64,000 nucleotides of DNA from a candidate division BRC1 bacterium HGW-BRC1-1 (GTDB lineage: Bacteria > Sumerlaeota > Sumerlaeia > Sumerlaeales > Sumerlaeaceae), in assembly GCA_002842095.1 (NCBI GenBank), contig PHCB01000001.1:327929-391928 (forward strand), read 5' to 3'. The notes below the pieces were generated by a model, which saw nothing but the letters and a program-made list of their open reading frames with translations, made no database searches and was not told where the DNA came from. The position numbers and the translations under genes are program-made. Below are positions 44,567 to 53,919 of the stretch, in pieces (position 1 is the first letter of the stretch; each line of letters starts with the position of its first letter).

Positions 44567-46105
44567 CTATTGGTTTTGCCTTGATACCGTGGTTGAGGAC
44601 ACGATGGATTGCGCCGAAGGGGACGGAGTTCGGGTTGTCGATGCGTCGGCAGACGTAGTCGTAGCTTCGTCAGTGGCGGCCTGTCCGGCTGGAGACAGCC
44701 TCGCCAATTCTTCTTCAAAGGTCTTGCGGATATTCTCACGATTCAGGCGCACGGTATAGCTTGCCGTCAAATCATCAACGGCGGTCTTGGGTGAGTTCGC
44801 CATCGCCTCGCGTCTCAGCACAATTTCGATCTTGGGACGCATTTCGTCGAGCGAACGAGTGTGCGCTTCGCTCTTCGAGACAACACCGATAATATAGGTG
44901 GAGCCGGCGATCAGGGTGGGCGATGTAAACTCACCCTCCTTCAGGCCTTTCAGTGTGCTGATTACCTCGGGCTGAGGGCCAAGGCCCGGCAGAAAATTGT
45001 CGGTGTCATTCACCGACCCACGCACCTGGGATGCGTCAAGCGTTGAGGTGTCCGTATAACTGGAAATGACATCCTCAAAACTGACACCATCCATGAGAGA
45101 TTTGTAGGCCCGTTCGCCTTCCAATGGGCCTGCAGTTTTCAGTAGTTGAAGCTCCATGCGCCCCGGCACGCCGAAACGCTCCTTGTTCGCCTCATAGAAC
45201 TTTTCCACCGCTTCGGTGGAAATGATGGCAGACTGGGATTTTTGCTTTTCGAGGAATCGTTCCGAGACCAAAGTCCGCTGATAATCGTACACCCGGGAGG
45301 CTACGTCCGGGTCATCGGCGATTCCGGCATCCACCGCCGCCTTGTATAACAAGGCTCTCTCCAGTTGCTGGTTCACCAATTCTTCGTAGTTTTTCACTTC
45401 GCCACTCAGAACCATGTCCTTGTAAACCTTCAGCCCCCCCAGCATCCGCTTCACCTCGCCGGCGTGCAGTTGCGTGTCGCCGAAGGTGGCCACCACGGGC
45501 CCTTGCATATCTTGAACCGGAGGCTGCGCCAGCACTTGTTTGCTGTCGTTGACTGAAGAAAGCGCAGACTTTGTCGCTGGTTTTTCTTCCGATGATTTCT
45601 GTTCCGGTTGTGCGGTGTGGTTATGCCCGTTGCGGCCGTTTGCTTTCGTTTCGGTCGTGCTCTCGGGCCGATGATTGCTCACACCCAGACGTTTGAGCTT
45701 TTCCTGCAGAACCGGGTCCTGCACGCTGCGCGGATAAATATCCCGTGCCCGCGTGAGAAGGCGCGCGGCCTCCCCGGGTTGTCCGAGATGGTCCTCCGCC
45801 AGACGCGCCATGCTCAGGGCCACGCCGGCCCGAGTGCGTTTGTTCAGGCGACCATTCTCCAGTGCCTGTTCGTACTCACCGAAAGCCCCTTTGAAATCCT
45901 GTTTCTCTTCCAACACTTCAGCAGTGGCCACATGATCCGACGCGGTGCGTTGGGCGGAACGATCATAGCTCCAGACCAGCAACACTACGCCCAATGCCAG
46001 CACGGTCCACAAGACCCCGGGCGGCATCCAACCAAAGAGAAGCGACGCTCCTCCCGCTTGCGAATCTTCCGAATCTACGCGACGTCTGCGCCTGATGCGT
46101 GTCAT
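44567..46105 (-). CDS. Membrane-anchored parvulin-type peptidyl-prolyl isomerase (SurA/PrsA-like)
   Basis: The 512-residue protein begins with an Arg-rich cytosolic tail and one transmembrane helix (about 28-45, MPPGVLWTVLALGVVLLVWS). A TPR-like helical part follows (AFGEYEQALENGRLNKRTR), then a polar linker. Residues about 190-450 look like a SurA/PrsA chaperone: VNQQLERALLYKAAVDAGI, an E-K-F-Y-E-A-N motif and a PpiC-like domain (ELQLLKTAGPLEGERAYKSL, FEDVISSYTDTS, VISTLKGLKEGEFTSPTLI). It is inferred to fold envelope proteins. Its position inside a Bat operon is unusual. Confidence 0.78.
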   Translation of the reverse strand: MTRIRRRRRVDSEDSQAGGASLLFGWMPPGVLWTVLALGVVLLVWSYDRSAQRTASDHVATAEVLEEKQDFKGAFGEYEQALENGRLNKRTRAGVALSMARLAEDHLGQPGEAARLLTRARDIYPRSVQDPVLQEKLKRLGVSNHRPESTTETKANGRNGHNHTAQPEQKSSEEKPATKSALSSVNDSKQVLAQPPVQDMQGPVVATFGDTQLHAGEVKRMLGGLKVYKDMVLSGEVKNYEELVNQQLERALLYKAAVDAGIADDPDVASRVYDYQRTLVSERFLEKQKSQSAIISTEAVEKFYEANKERFGVPGRMELQLLKTAGPLEGERAYKSLMDGVSFEDVISSYTDTSTLDASQVRGSVNDTDNFLPGLGPQPEVISTLKGLKEGEFTSPTLIAGSTYIIGVVSKSEAHTRSLDEMRPKIEIVLRREAMANSPKTAVDDLTASYTVRLNRENIRKTFEEELARLSPAGQAATDEATTTSADASTTRTPSPSAQSIVSSTTVSRQNQ

Positions 46106-46106
46106 G

Positions 46107-47000
46107 TCAGTACCTCATGGCCCTTTTATGAAATAGTCGCACAATCGGATCGAGATACGGTTTATCCGTGTCGATCTCCGCAAAATCTATTTTAAGTTCT
46201 CGAAACATTTGGAGCGTATCCTCGTGCCGCCGCGCGGCCTCGGCTTCAAAATTTCGACGGAAGGATTTGTTCATCGTATCCACCCACAGGACTTCGCCCG
46301 TCTCCGGATCCTCGAAGGGCACCACGCCCACGGCGGGCATGGTCATCTCGCGGGGGTCTCGAATTTTCAGCGCCACCAGATCGTGAGACCGGTTGAGTAC
46401 GCCCAACGGACGCCGTAATCCGCCCGACATAAAATCGCTCACCACAAACACAACGCTGCCACGCTTGAGCAATCGCATCACGTGGTTTGTGGCCGCCGGG
46501 AGGTTCGTCCCGCCCGCCTGGGCGTGCTCCGTCAGCACCTCGCGCACCACCCGAAGCACATGGTTTTTGCCCTTCTTGGGCGGGATGTAACGCATCACAT
46601 CGTCAGCAAAAAGCAGCAGCCCCACACGGTCGTTGTTGCGGATGGCGCTGAATGCCAGCAGCGCGCACAACTTTGCGGCCACCACCGTCTTCAAAGCCTC
46701 GCCGGTTCCGAAGGCCATGGAACCGCTCAGATCCACCATCAACAGCACCGTCAGCTCGCGCTCTTCCACGAAGGTCTTGATGTGGGGCAGACCGGTGCGG
46801 GCCGTCACATTCCAGTCGATTGCGCGCACGTCATCGCCGGCCTGGTACTCGCGCACCTCGTCGAACTCCATGCCGCGGCCCTTGTAAACACTGTGATAGC
46901 TGCCGGCCATCACCTCGTTCACCAGACGCCGTGTCACCAGTTCAATCTGGCGTACCTGCCCCTGCAATTCGCTGGTTATGGATTTGCCATTCACCGCCAT
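46107..47000 (-). CDS. DUF58 (VWA-like) protein of the MoxR/Bat system
   Basis: The ATG at 47000 with GGGAGG upstream gives 297 residues; the frame extends into moxR. The family signature YKGRGMEFDEVREYQAGDD and VRAIDWNVTARTG is present. A VWA-like domain has its MIDAS motif in VDLSGSM, followed by LLLFADDVMRYIPPKKG and VVFVVSDFMSGG. DUF58 proteins are standard partners of MoxR ATPases and may act as adaptor or substrate-binding units. Spacing to moxR is 19 bp. Confidence 0.92.
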   Translation of the reverse strand: MAVNGKSITSELQGQVRQIELVTRRLVNEVMAGSYHSVYKGRGMEFDEVREYQAGDDVRAIDWNVTARTGLPHIKTFVEERELTVLLMVDLSGSMAFGTGEALKTVVAAKLCALLAFSAIRNNDRVGLLLFADDVMRYIPPKKGKNHVLRVVREVLTEHAQAGGTNLPAATNHVMRLLKRGSVVFVVSDFMSGGLRRPLGVLNRSHDLVALKIRDPREMTMPAVGVVPFEDPETGEVLWVDTMNKSFRRNFEAEAARRHEDTLQMFRELKIDFAEIDTDKPYLDPIVRLFHKRAMRY

Positions 47001-47019
47001 CAGCCCATGGCCTCCCCGG

Positions 47020-48057
47020 TCAGGGGACCTCCACCTCTTCAAAGATTTTGCGCACCAGATCCTGCCCCGTCACCTCTTCCGCTTCCGCTTCATAGGTCGG
47101 GATCACGCGGTGGCGCAACACGTCCATCCCCACGGTTTTCACATCGTCGGGGGTTACGTGGGCACGGTGACGCAGGAATGCGTACGCCTTGGCGGCAAGC
47201 GCGAGGAAGATGGTTGCCCGGGGGCTGGCACCATATTGGATGAAATGGGCGATATCGATCTTGTAATCGGTCGGTCGACGCGTGGCGGAGACGATGTCGA
47301 TGATGTAATTCTTCACCTTTTCGTCGATGTAGATCTGCTTCACCAGTTGCCGCGCCTCAAGAATCTCACGGGTCGAGATGACCGGCTCCACTTTCATGTT
47401 CGACGTTTCCGGGCCTGTGTCCACTCCGGCCTGGGCAGCGCCCTGATCAAGCCAGGGATCGAGCATACGATCAAGTATCGCGCGCTCCTCTTTCCGGGTC
47501 GGGTAGGTCACATTCAGCTTCAGCATGAAACGGTCGACCTGGGCCTCGGGCAGCGGATACGTTCCCTCCTGCTCGATGGGGTTTTGCGTCGCCAGCACCA
47601 GGAAGGGCTCCGGGAGCGGATAGGTCGTCGTGCCGATGGTCACCTGATGCTCCTGCATCGCTTCCAGAAGCGCGCTTTGCACCTTGGCCGGGGCGCGGTT
47701 AATCTCATCGGCCAGGATGATGTTGGCAAACACCGGGCCCTTGCGCGGCTCGAAGGTGCCTTCCTTCTGGTTGAAGATCAACGTTCCCACGAGATCTGCT
47801 GGAAGCAGGTCGGGGGTGAACTGGATGCGCTGGAATTGAGCGCTGAGGCCCGCCGCCAACGACCGAACCGCCAGCGTCTTCGCGAGACCGGGAACGCCCT
47901 CCAGAAGAATGTGACCATTGCACAGCAGACCGACCATCAGGCGGTCGATCATGTAGCGCTGGCCCACGATAACCTTGCCAACCTCGGCGGTCAGCCGGTC
48001 CACAAACTTGCTTTGCTCGACTATCCGTTCCGTTAAAAGCTCAAGTTCCGAATTCAT
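47020..48057 (-). CDS. MoxR-family AAA+ ATPase
   Basis: The 345-residue AAA+ protein heads the Bat operon. The Walker A motif is LEGVPGLAKT and Walker B is ILADEINRAPAK. VQSALLEAMQEHQVTIG and VLATQNPIEQEGTYPLPEAQ are the MoxR sensor-1 region. The C-terminal lid domain has ATRRPTDYKIDIAHFIQYGA and SPRATIFLALAAKAYAF. MoxR ATPases act like chelatases or chaperones with VWA partners encoded alongside, here DUF58, BatA and BatB. Its promoter should lie in the 304-bp region upstream. Confidence 0.95.
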   Translation of the reverse strand: MNSELELLTERIVEQSKFVDRLTAEVGKVIVGQRYMIDRLMVGLLCNGHILLEGVPGLAKTLAVRSLAAGLSAQFQRIQFTPDLLPADLVGTLIFNQKEGTFEPRKGPVFANIILADEINRAPAKVQSALLEAMQEHQVTIGTTTYPLPEPFLVLATQNPIEQEGTYPLPEAQVDRFMLKLNVTYPTRKEERAILDRMLDPWLDQGAAQAGVDTGPETSNMKVEPVISTREILEARQLVKQIYIDEKVKNYIIDIVSATRRPTDYKIDIAHFIQYGASPRATIFLALAAKAYAFLRHRAHVTPDDVKTVGMDVLRHRVIPTYEAEAEEVTGQDLVRKIFEEVEVP

Positions 48058-48224
48058 CCCAGTCCTTCCTTTTGCCGTTCCCTCAGGGAGGGAACCATAT
48101 CACCTGTTACAATTGCCTCGCAGCGCGCAGTAGCCCGGAGGCACGCACCAAAGGCTTATGTTGATACAAGGAAAAGGGGGAGGTTTGGGGAGGGAAAAAT
48201 TGACGAAGCGTTTAAATTGGCGCA

Positions 48225-48271
48225 GACGACGGCAGGGCCGGGGGGGGTGGGGGGGTGCTCCTGCCGCCGTC
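48225..48271. other. G-tract hairpin in the degP-moxR intergenic region
   Basis: The 304-bp gap between the degP-like gene and moxR (48058-48361) contains one striking element. A 12-bp inverted repeat with a single mismatch (GACGACGGCAGG at 48225-48236, CCTGCCGCCGTC at 48260-48271) encloses a loop with eight G, one T and seven G. No T-run follows on either strand, so it is not a standard terminator. I see no gene in the gap. Confidence 0.6.
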
Positions 48272-48361
48272 GCGCCAAACTTGTGACCAGCTTGTGATCC
48301 AAACTGATTGCTTCGGTCAAGATTTACTATTCCCGACCTTCCATTTTCCTCAAAAAAATCA

Positions 48362-49912
48362 TCATTCTGCTGAAATCGTTACAATAGCGGAGGTGCCGCC
48401 TTTGCGTTCGATGTAGAGCAAATGCTCGCCAGAAGGACGTGCTTGCTGGGCTTCCTGCAGTTCCGCTGCATTCTGCACCTTCTTCTTGTTCATTTCCAGA
48501 ATTACGTCACCCGCCTCCAAACCAGCGTGGGCGGCCCGACTGCCGGGCTTCACATCATCCACCACGACGCCGCGATTATCCGCCGACGGGCTGACCTTCA
48601 GGCCCAGAACATCGGGATCAGGCGTCGCAACTGCAGGAGCGCGGACTCCGTTGGGAGCAGAAACAATCTGATCCGGTGCAGGACGTTCATCCAGCGTCAC
48701 AGGCAGCATCTTCTGCGTCAACGAGCTCTGGCCTTCGTCGCGATAAATCTCCAACTGCACCGTTTCGCCAGCCTTCCGTGCGCCGATGTTGTTGTGCATG
48801 TCGAACATCTCTTTGATCTCGCGATCATTCACCCTGGCGATGATATCATACCGTTGCAGCCCGCCCTTTTCGGCCGCACTGCCGGGGCGCACGTCGCGCA
48901 CCACGATACCGAAATTCTTATTGTAGCCCATCTGCTGCGCGATACTCCCCGTGAGGGGCGACATGTCGATGCCGAGATAACCGCGGGGCACCTTGCCCTG
49001 AGCAATCACGTTCTCCGCCACGAAGCGAGCCGTTTTGCTGGGGATTGCGAAACCCAGGCCCATCCATGTGCCGGTGTTGGTGGCGATGGCCATGTTAATG
49101 CCAATCAGCTCGCCGTTCAGATTGACCAGTGCGCCGCCGGAATTGCCGGGGTTAATGACCGCGGTCGTCTGCAGAAGGTCCTCGATGGGTGCCTTGCGGA
49201 TCACACGATGCTTGGCGCTGACGATCCCCTCGCTCACGCTGTTGTTAAATTCCAGAGGGTTGCCGATGGCCATTACGATGTCGCCGACCTCGGTCAGTTC
49301 CGAATCGCCCCAGGCCACCGAGGGGAGGTTCGATCCCTCCACCTTGAGGACGGCCAGATCAGTCAGTTCGTCCTGACCCACCATCTTCACGCCGCTGAAG
49401 GTGCGACCATCGGGCAATGCAATTTCGATGTCGGCGGGATCCACGTCGCGAACAACGTGGTGGCTGGTGATGATGTATCCATCGGGGCTGATGACGACGC
49501 CCGAACCCGACCTCGCATACTTGTATTCTTCCTCTTCGCCCGGAGTCAGGTTGGGCATCTGGCGTTCGAAAAGCTGTTCCAGATAATCGCGGGTGTCTTC
49601 GTCCAACCCGAAACTGGGGGGAATGGTGATTTTTCCGCGGGCGCGTCCGAACACGATGTTGCTCTTGATCTTCACGTTCACCACGGCGGGCATTACTTTT
49701 TTAGCCACATCACGATAGGTGTTGCGCGTGATGACCTGATCCTGCGCGTGCACCTGAACGGGTTGAGACGCCAGCAAGGCGGCCGCCGTGAGGCACGCAG
49801 CGGTCAGGCGGGGAATTCCCGCGCGGGTGAGAATGGAACCGGACAATTCCGGCCCGAAAGAAGTCGGCTGGGCTATCGCCCGGGATGGGTTCATGGAACG
49901 GGAAAACTTCAT
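48362..49912 (-). CDS. DegP/HtrA-family periplasmic serine protease
   Basis: The 516-residue protein has a signal peptide (about 30-57, ending VQVHAQD). The trypsin-like domain holds the triad His152 (TSHHVVRD), Asp185 (LTDLAVLK) and Ser258 (NPGNSGGAL). Two PDZ domains follow: the first at about 300-395 (GYLGIDMSP), the second at about 430-510 (GSRAAHAGLEAGDVILEMN). This is the layout of DegP/DegQ proteases, which remove misfolded envelope proteins. The start has AAGGAGT about 9 bases upstream. It is encoded next to the Bat operon on the same strand, and both serve envelope stress (inference). Confidence 0.96.
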   Translation of the reverse strand: MKFSRSMNPSRAIAQPTSFGPELSGSILTRAGIPRLTAACLTAAALLASQPVQVHAQDQVITRNTYRDVAKKVMPAVVNVKIKSNIVFGRARGKITIPPSFGLDEDTRDYLEQLFERQMPNLTPGEEEEYKYARSGSGVVISPDGYIITSHHVVRDVDPADIEIALPDGRTFSGVKMVGQDELTDLAVLKVEGSNLPSVAWGDSELTEVGDIVMAIGNPLEFNNSVSEGIVSAKHRVIRKAPIEDLLQTTAVINPGNSGGALVNLNGELIGINMAIATNTGTWMGLGFAIPSKTARFVAENVIAQGKVPRGYLGIDMSPLTGSIAQQMGYNKNFGIVVRDVRPGSAAEKGGLQRYDIIARVNDREIKEMFDMHNNIGARKAGETVQLEIYRDEGQSSLTQKMLPVTLDERPAPDQIVSAPNGVRAPAVATPDPDVLGLKVSPSADNRGVVVDDVKPGSRAAHAGLEAGDVILEMNKKKVQNAAELQEAQQARPSGEHLLYIERKGGTSAIVTISAE

Positions 49913-50103
49913 CGGATTCGATTACTCCTTAAACATTTCCGAGTCGCGGCCTGGGCCGCGATCACTCAATGAGCGAACATCGTGCCACATCACGCCCGAC
50001 ACCTCCCGCAGTCGGTGGGCTTGTCATGCATCAGGAAGTATAAGGTTGCGGAACGATTGCCGCGACATTCTGGCGCACTCCCCCGCCGGTGACCCGCCAA
50101 ATT

Positions 50104-50123
50104 GCCCGCTCGCTTCAGCGGGC
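50104..50123 (-). terminator. Possible weak terminator hairpin
   Basis: A 7-bp perfect stem (GCCCGCT with AGCGGGC) lies 4 bp beyond the stop of the membrane-protein gene on the minus strand. The following bases (AATTTGG) make only a poor U-tract. Confidence 0.35.
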
Positions 50124-50126
50124 GGT

Positions 50127-52571
50127 TCAGTCAGGAACTTCCGTCGCTTTCGGCAAGCCCACCAATCGGTCACCCAATTCAGGGTGATACATGGCACGGC
50201 AGGCTGCCGCGGCGTCGTAACGGGCGTCTTCGTCTACATCGTTCTTCATGGCTTCCGCCACGAGAGCTTCCAATCCGCCGGGTGAAAGGGCCGCCTCGGC
50301 CAGTCGCAAACGCACACTTTCCCGCCCCGTGATTACATTTCGCCCCTGCAGCAAACGATACATGTCGACGAGATCTTGAAAATCTCCCCGCCCCCACATA
50401 ATCCGGTCGAGGATCTGCACCGATTCCTTGACGTAATTATAATAGAAAATGGGCATGACCCGACCGATGCCATCGCCCTTCCACACGAAGACCATCCAGC
50501 GGGTCTGCAAAATCCTCCGCACGAAGGCCTTGGCCTGTCGGGATTCAAGTTTATCTCCCCTGGTTAATTGAATGTCGTACACCCTCAGGAGGGATGGGAA
50601 ATGGAACGGAAACGCGCGCAGAAATTTCCTCAGGTAACGCTGCTCAAGCCGTGTGTGGTTGAAGGCTTTAGCCTCGGAAATCCGCGACAGAATGCGAATT
50701 CGCACACCCTGCAAAACCCGCGGGCTTTTTTCGTTTGCCTCGGCTTCATTCACCCTGCGTAACGCAGAATCTTGCGGCAGAGAAAAGACTGCCTTGCTCC
50801 AAAGTTTTCCACCATATTGCTTCAAACGCCACAACGCCTGTTTGCGCTCCGCATCGGTTGCGGCTTTCGATTTCAGGACCGTAAGCCATGCCACCGGATT
50901 TTCCACCCATTGCCCGGCAATGTCGGCGAACGCCTGGGGGGGTGCTTCGGGCTCGTAGGGATGTTTGCGAGGCGAAATTTCCGAGAAGGCCAGCCCCCGG
51001 GGGTCGGGCACCGTTGCGTGAGTCAGGAACCAGACATCCACCGCAACCACCGATAAAACTGCGCACCCCAAAAAAATCATTTTAGTTCGGGGCAACCAAC
51101 GACTCTTCCGAGCCAGAACGGTCCATAGCCACCAGGCCGCCACCATCACCCAAACGCCCGAGCCCAGAAGGGCCAACGCCAGCAACCATCGGTTCTCATC
51201 CAACATTTCAGCAAGACTGTGATGTTGGAAGACCACATGGGGCAGAAAGGCGGGCAACCGATTCCAGAAGTCGGCCCCGAGTTGTCCAATTTCAGTCCAG
51301 AAAAACGGACGAAGGAATTGGTTCTGGTAGCCGGTCAGAAGAACGAGATTCAGCACCAGCAGCAGACCCGTCCACAGAGGCAGCAATCGCATTTCACGGC
51401 GGGGCAGCCGACTATAAACCGCCGCCAGTCCCAGCGCAAGCAACGGCACGATACTGCAAAAACGTCGCATTCCGAAAGACGCGCCCGCATACCAATCTTC
51501 CACGCAGGAGTTGACGTAAACAGCCACGAGAAGCGTGGCAACCATGGCCCAATGGGCGGGGGCCAGACGCGACCAACGCCACCGGAACAACCCGGCCATC
51601 AGCCCCAGGGCACCCACGAGCAACAGCGGGTGCCAGTAAAACGCCCCGTTCCAGCCGGAAAAAAGGAGGTTCATAATCTCCGGTTGGGTCCAGTGCATGA
51701 ATCCGTCGGGCTGCGGCATGGTGATCCACCGCCCGAGGGTCGCCTTCCAGTAAGAGAACTGAAGGGACATGACCATCAGAAAAGCCAGCCCTCCCATTGC
51801 CGCCCCAAGCAGCGGTGAAAACCGTGGGCGTGAACCGCGACGGTTCAAAAGGTGTGCGATAAAAAAGCCGGCGGGGATGAGGACAAAAATTGCATCCTGC
51901 CAGCGGACCAGCGTCACTAATCCCAGAGCCAGCCCCAGGGCGATATAACTCCACGCGCTTCGCAGGTGGCGAAGTTTAAAACAAAGGAACAATAACAGAG
52001 CCACTGCGAAAGCCGACGCGGCGTGGGACATGGTCGACATCTGAAAAATGTAACCGAGCAATGGCGACGCCACGGTCATTCCAAGGGAGGCGTGCAAAGC
52101 GACCCTTGGGCGAAACCGCAGACGGCAGGTTTCGTACATGAGGAGACAGGCGAACATCCCCCAAAACAACGTGCCCAGCGATACAGCCCATAAATATGGT
52201 GCCGAGTAGCGATCCTGCGACCAGGCCGGTGCCGGACCAGGCAACGCTTGCGCGATCCACGCCGCCGCCCGCACAACCAAAAAAAACGGCAGCCAGAGAA
52301 GCGACGTTCCCAGCGCAAACAAATTCCTGAGGTGACCTCGCTCATTGGGTTCGGACAATTCATGCCGGATAAAATCGACAGAGTTTTCGCTCAGATAAAA
52401 ATCGTTCTCGAAACGCAAATCCTGATCGAACGTGGGCGACGTGAGATAGGAGAAGTAAAACGTATCATCATACCCCTGACCGTTCCACGGACTAAACAAA
52501 ACCAAAAACAACAGGGCATACACCGCGCCTATCACGCGGTAATGACGCCACACGATTTTGTTCCGTCTCAT
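50127..52571 (-). CDS. Large multipass membrane protein, GT-C-like, with long soluble C-terminus
   Basis: The 814-residue protein has about twelve hydrophobic helices in its first 540 residues and a soluble helical tail of about 270 residues. The loop after helix 1 (SWNG-type: FSPWNGQGYDDTFYFSYLTS) is acidic, as in lipid-linked glycosyltransferases of the GT-C fold. SENSVDFIRHELSEPNERG precedes helix 2. Layout and flavour resemble the protein at 5912-7693, but I see no long identical motifs. It is divergent from the SGNH hydrolase gene, 155 bp apart. The enzymatic role is inferred from topology only. Confidence 0.55.
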   Translation of the reverse strand: MRRNKIVWRHYRVIGAVYALLFLVLFSPWNGQGYDDTFYFSYLTSPTFDQDLRFENDFYLSENSVDFIRHELSEPNERGHLRNLFALGTSLLWLPFFLVVRAAAWIAQALPGPAPAWSQDRYSAPYLWAVSLGTLFWGMFACLLMYETCRLRFRPRVALHASLGMTVASPLLGYIFQMSTMSHAASAFAVALLLFLCFKLRHLRSAWSYIALGLALGLVTLVRWQDAIFVLIPAGFFIAHLLNRRGSRPRFSPLLGAAMGGLAFLMVMSLQFSYWKATLGRWITMPQPDGFMHWTQPEIMNLLFSGWNGAFYWHPLLLVGALGLMAGLFRWRWSRLAPAHWAMVATLLVAVYVNSCVEDWYAGASFGMRRFCSIVPLLALGLAAVYSRLPRREMRLLPLWTGLLLVLNLVLLTGYQNQFLRPFFWTEIGQLGADFWNRLPAFLPHVVFQHHSLAEMLDENRWLLALALLGSGVWVMVAAWWLWTVLARKSRWLPRTKMIFLGCAVLSVVAVDVWFLTHATVPDPRGLAFSEISPRKHPYEPEAPPQAFADIAGQWVENPVAWLTVLKSKAATDAERKQALWRLKQYGGKLWSKAVFSLPQDSALRRVNEAEANEKSPRVLQGVRIRILSRISEAKAFNHTRLEQRYLRKFLRAFPFHFPSLLRVYDIQLTRGDKLESRQAKAFVRRILQTRWMVFVWKGDGIGRVMPIFYYNYVKESVQILDRIMWGRGDFQDLVDMYRLLQGRNVITGRESVRLRLAEAALSPGGLEALVAEAMKNDVDEDARYDAAAACRAMYHPELGDRLVGLPKATEVPD

Positions 52572-52726
52572 GAAATCTCCCAGCGAAATTGCAACGGGCC
52601 AACTCTATGACCACGGCATGGCATTTGCCAGTAAAACCAGAGCAAAGATGAACCAGACAGAGTGCAATGGCAGAGCGGCAATTTAATTCCATCTTTCAGC
52701 TTCCATAAATCGCATGCATCGCGTCG

Positions 52727-53893
52727 ATGCTTACTCTCATGAATTCGTCACCACCACCCGCCCCGGATAATCCTTCAAAAGCCGCTCGCATCTCCCCGAG
52801 GCGATTGAACCTCTTTCGCTTTATCGCTACGGCGGGAAGCGTCATCGTTGCGTTATTCTTTCTTGAGCTTGGGCTGCGTCTTTACCTACTGCGATTTGCC
52901 GAATCCGTCGACCGCTTTCGCGTAGAGTATGCCCGCAACTGGGGGGATGACATGTCGCTGGTACATTTCATCCGGCCGGCCCGAGATCTGAACCGCGTCT
53001 ATGAAATGATACCCGGTGCCAATGGCGTGTTTGTGGGTGCGCCCCTGCGGATCAATGCCGCGGGATTTCGAGACATTGATCGGGATGAGGCCAAACCCGA
53101 CGACGTAAAACGCATCGCTGTGTTGGGCGATTCCGTGGCCTTTGGTTGGGGCGTTCCCCGCGAGGAAGGCTTCTCCGAAAAGCTGCAAGCGCTAACATCG
53201 AACACCACCGCTGGAGTCGAGGTATGGAACTTCGCTGTCCCCGGTTACAATTCCACCATGGAACTCGCCACGCTGGAAGGAGCCGTTCTCAAAACAGATC
53301 CGGACGTGGTGGTGGTCTCCATCGTTGCAAACGATGACGAACTGCCGAACTTCATCCGACTGAAGCCGCAGGTGTGGAGCCTGCGCCAGTCTTTCATTAT
53401 GGAAACAATCCGCGACCGTCTCATGGGTCGTCCCTTCGGCGACACGGCGCGCCTGGCGGCCGGCGGCGTGGTGGAGGCCGGAGGAGTGGGCCACGGGCAA
53501 AACGTGAGGGGATACCGCCCCGAACTTGTGCCCCCAGAGTATCATCACCTTATGGGCATGGACAATGCCCGCAGGGCTCTGGCGACCATGGTTCAGGTTT
53601 GCCGCGCAAAAAACATCCCGGTTGTGGCGCTGGTTTTCTCGCCCAACCTGGGGGGAGCCAATGCGGCTAATGATGCGCCACCGGCCGATCTGGTCCCATG
53701 GATCGAAGCCGCCAAAGATGCGGGCGCGACGCTCTGCGATCCCACCCCGGCTCTGCGTCGGTATCTGCGTCAACACAGCCTGACCACCGCTGCGCTGTGG
53801 GTGTCATCGGACGACATCCACCCCAACGCAGCGGCCCATGAAATTATTGCGAAGGAATTGAGCCGGGTTATCGAAGGCCTGAAGAGCGAGTGA
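52727..53893 (+). CDS. Membrane-anchored SGNH/GDSL-family hydrolase
   Basis: The 388-residue protein has a Pro-rich cytosolic start, one transmembrane helix (about 31-54, FIATAGSVIVALFFLELGLRLYL) and an SGNH hydrolase domain outside. Block I is VLGDSVAFGWGV (nucleophile Ser), block II is in FAVPGYNSTME, block III Asn is in SIVANDDELPN, and block V is DDIHPNAAAHEI with catalytic Asp and His. Family members are esterases or deacetylases, often acting on acetylated polysaccharides or peptidoglycan. The neighbour is a GT-C-like membrane protein, so glycan deacetylation or acyl transfer is plausible. An ATG at 52739 is an alternative start. Confidence 0.88.
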   Translation: MLTLMNSSPPPAPDNPSKAARISPRRLNLFRFIATAGSVIVALFFLELGLRLYLLRFAESVDRFRVEYARNWGDDMSLVHFIRPARDLNRVYEMIPGANGVFVGAPLRINAAGFRDIDRDEAKPDDVKRIAVLGDSVAFGWGVPREEGFSEKLQALTSNTTAGVEVWNFAVPGYNSTMELATLEGAVLKTDPDVVVVSIVANDDELPNFIRLKPQVWSLRQSFIMETIRDRLMGRPFGDTARLAAGGVVEAGGVGHGQNVRGYRPELVPPEYHHLMGMDNARRALATMVQVCRAKNIPVVALVFSPNLGGANAANDAPPADLVPWIEAAKDAGATLCDPTPALRRYLRQHSLTTAALWVSSDDIHPNAAAHEIIAKELSRVIEGLKSE

Positions 53894-53912
53894 CGGGACG
53901 ATGATCGTCCCG
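53894..53912. terminator. Hairpin in the convergent gap after the SGNH hydrolase gene
   Basis: CGGGACG (53894-53900) pairs perfectly with CGTCCCG (53906-53912) around a 5-nt loop, immediately after the TGA stop and 7 bp before the convergent stop. There is no T-run, so termination is only likely, not certain. Confidence 0.45.
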
Positions 53913-53919
53913 AATGCAC

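Noticed and set aside
48422..49972. 516-codon plus-strand frame opposite the DegP-like gene
   Set aside because: Antisense of a gene with an intact catalytic triad and PDZ domains; no plausible protein features.
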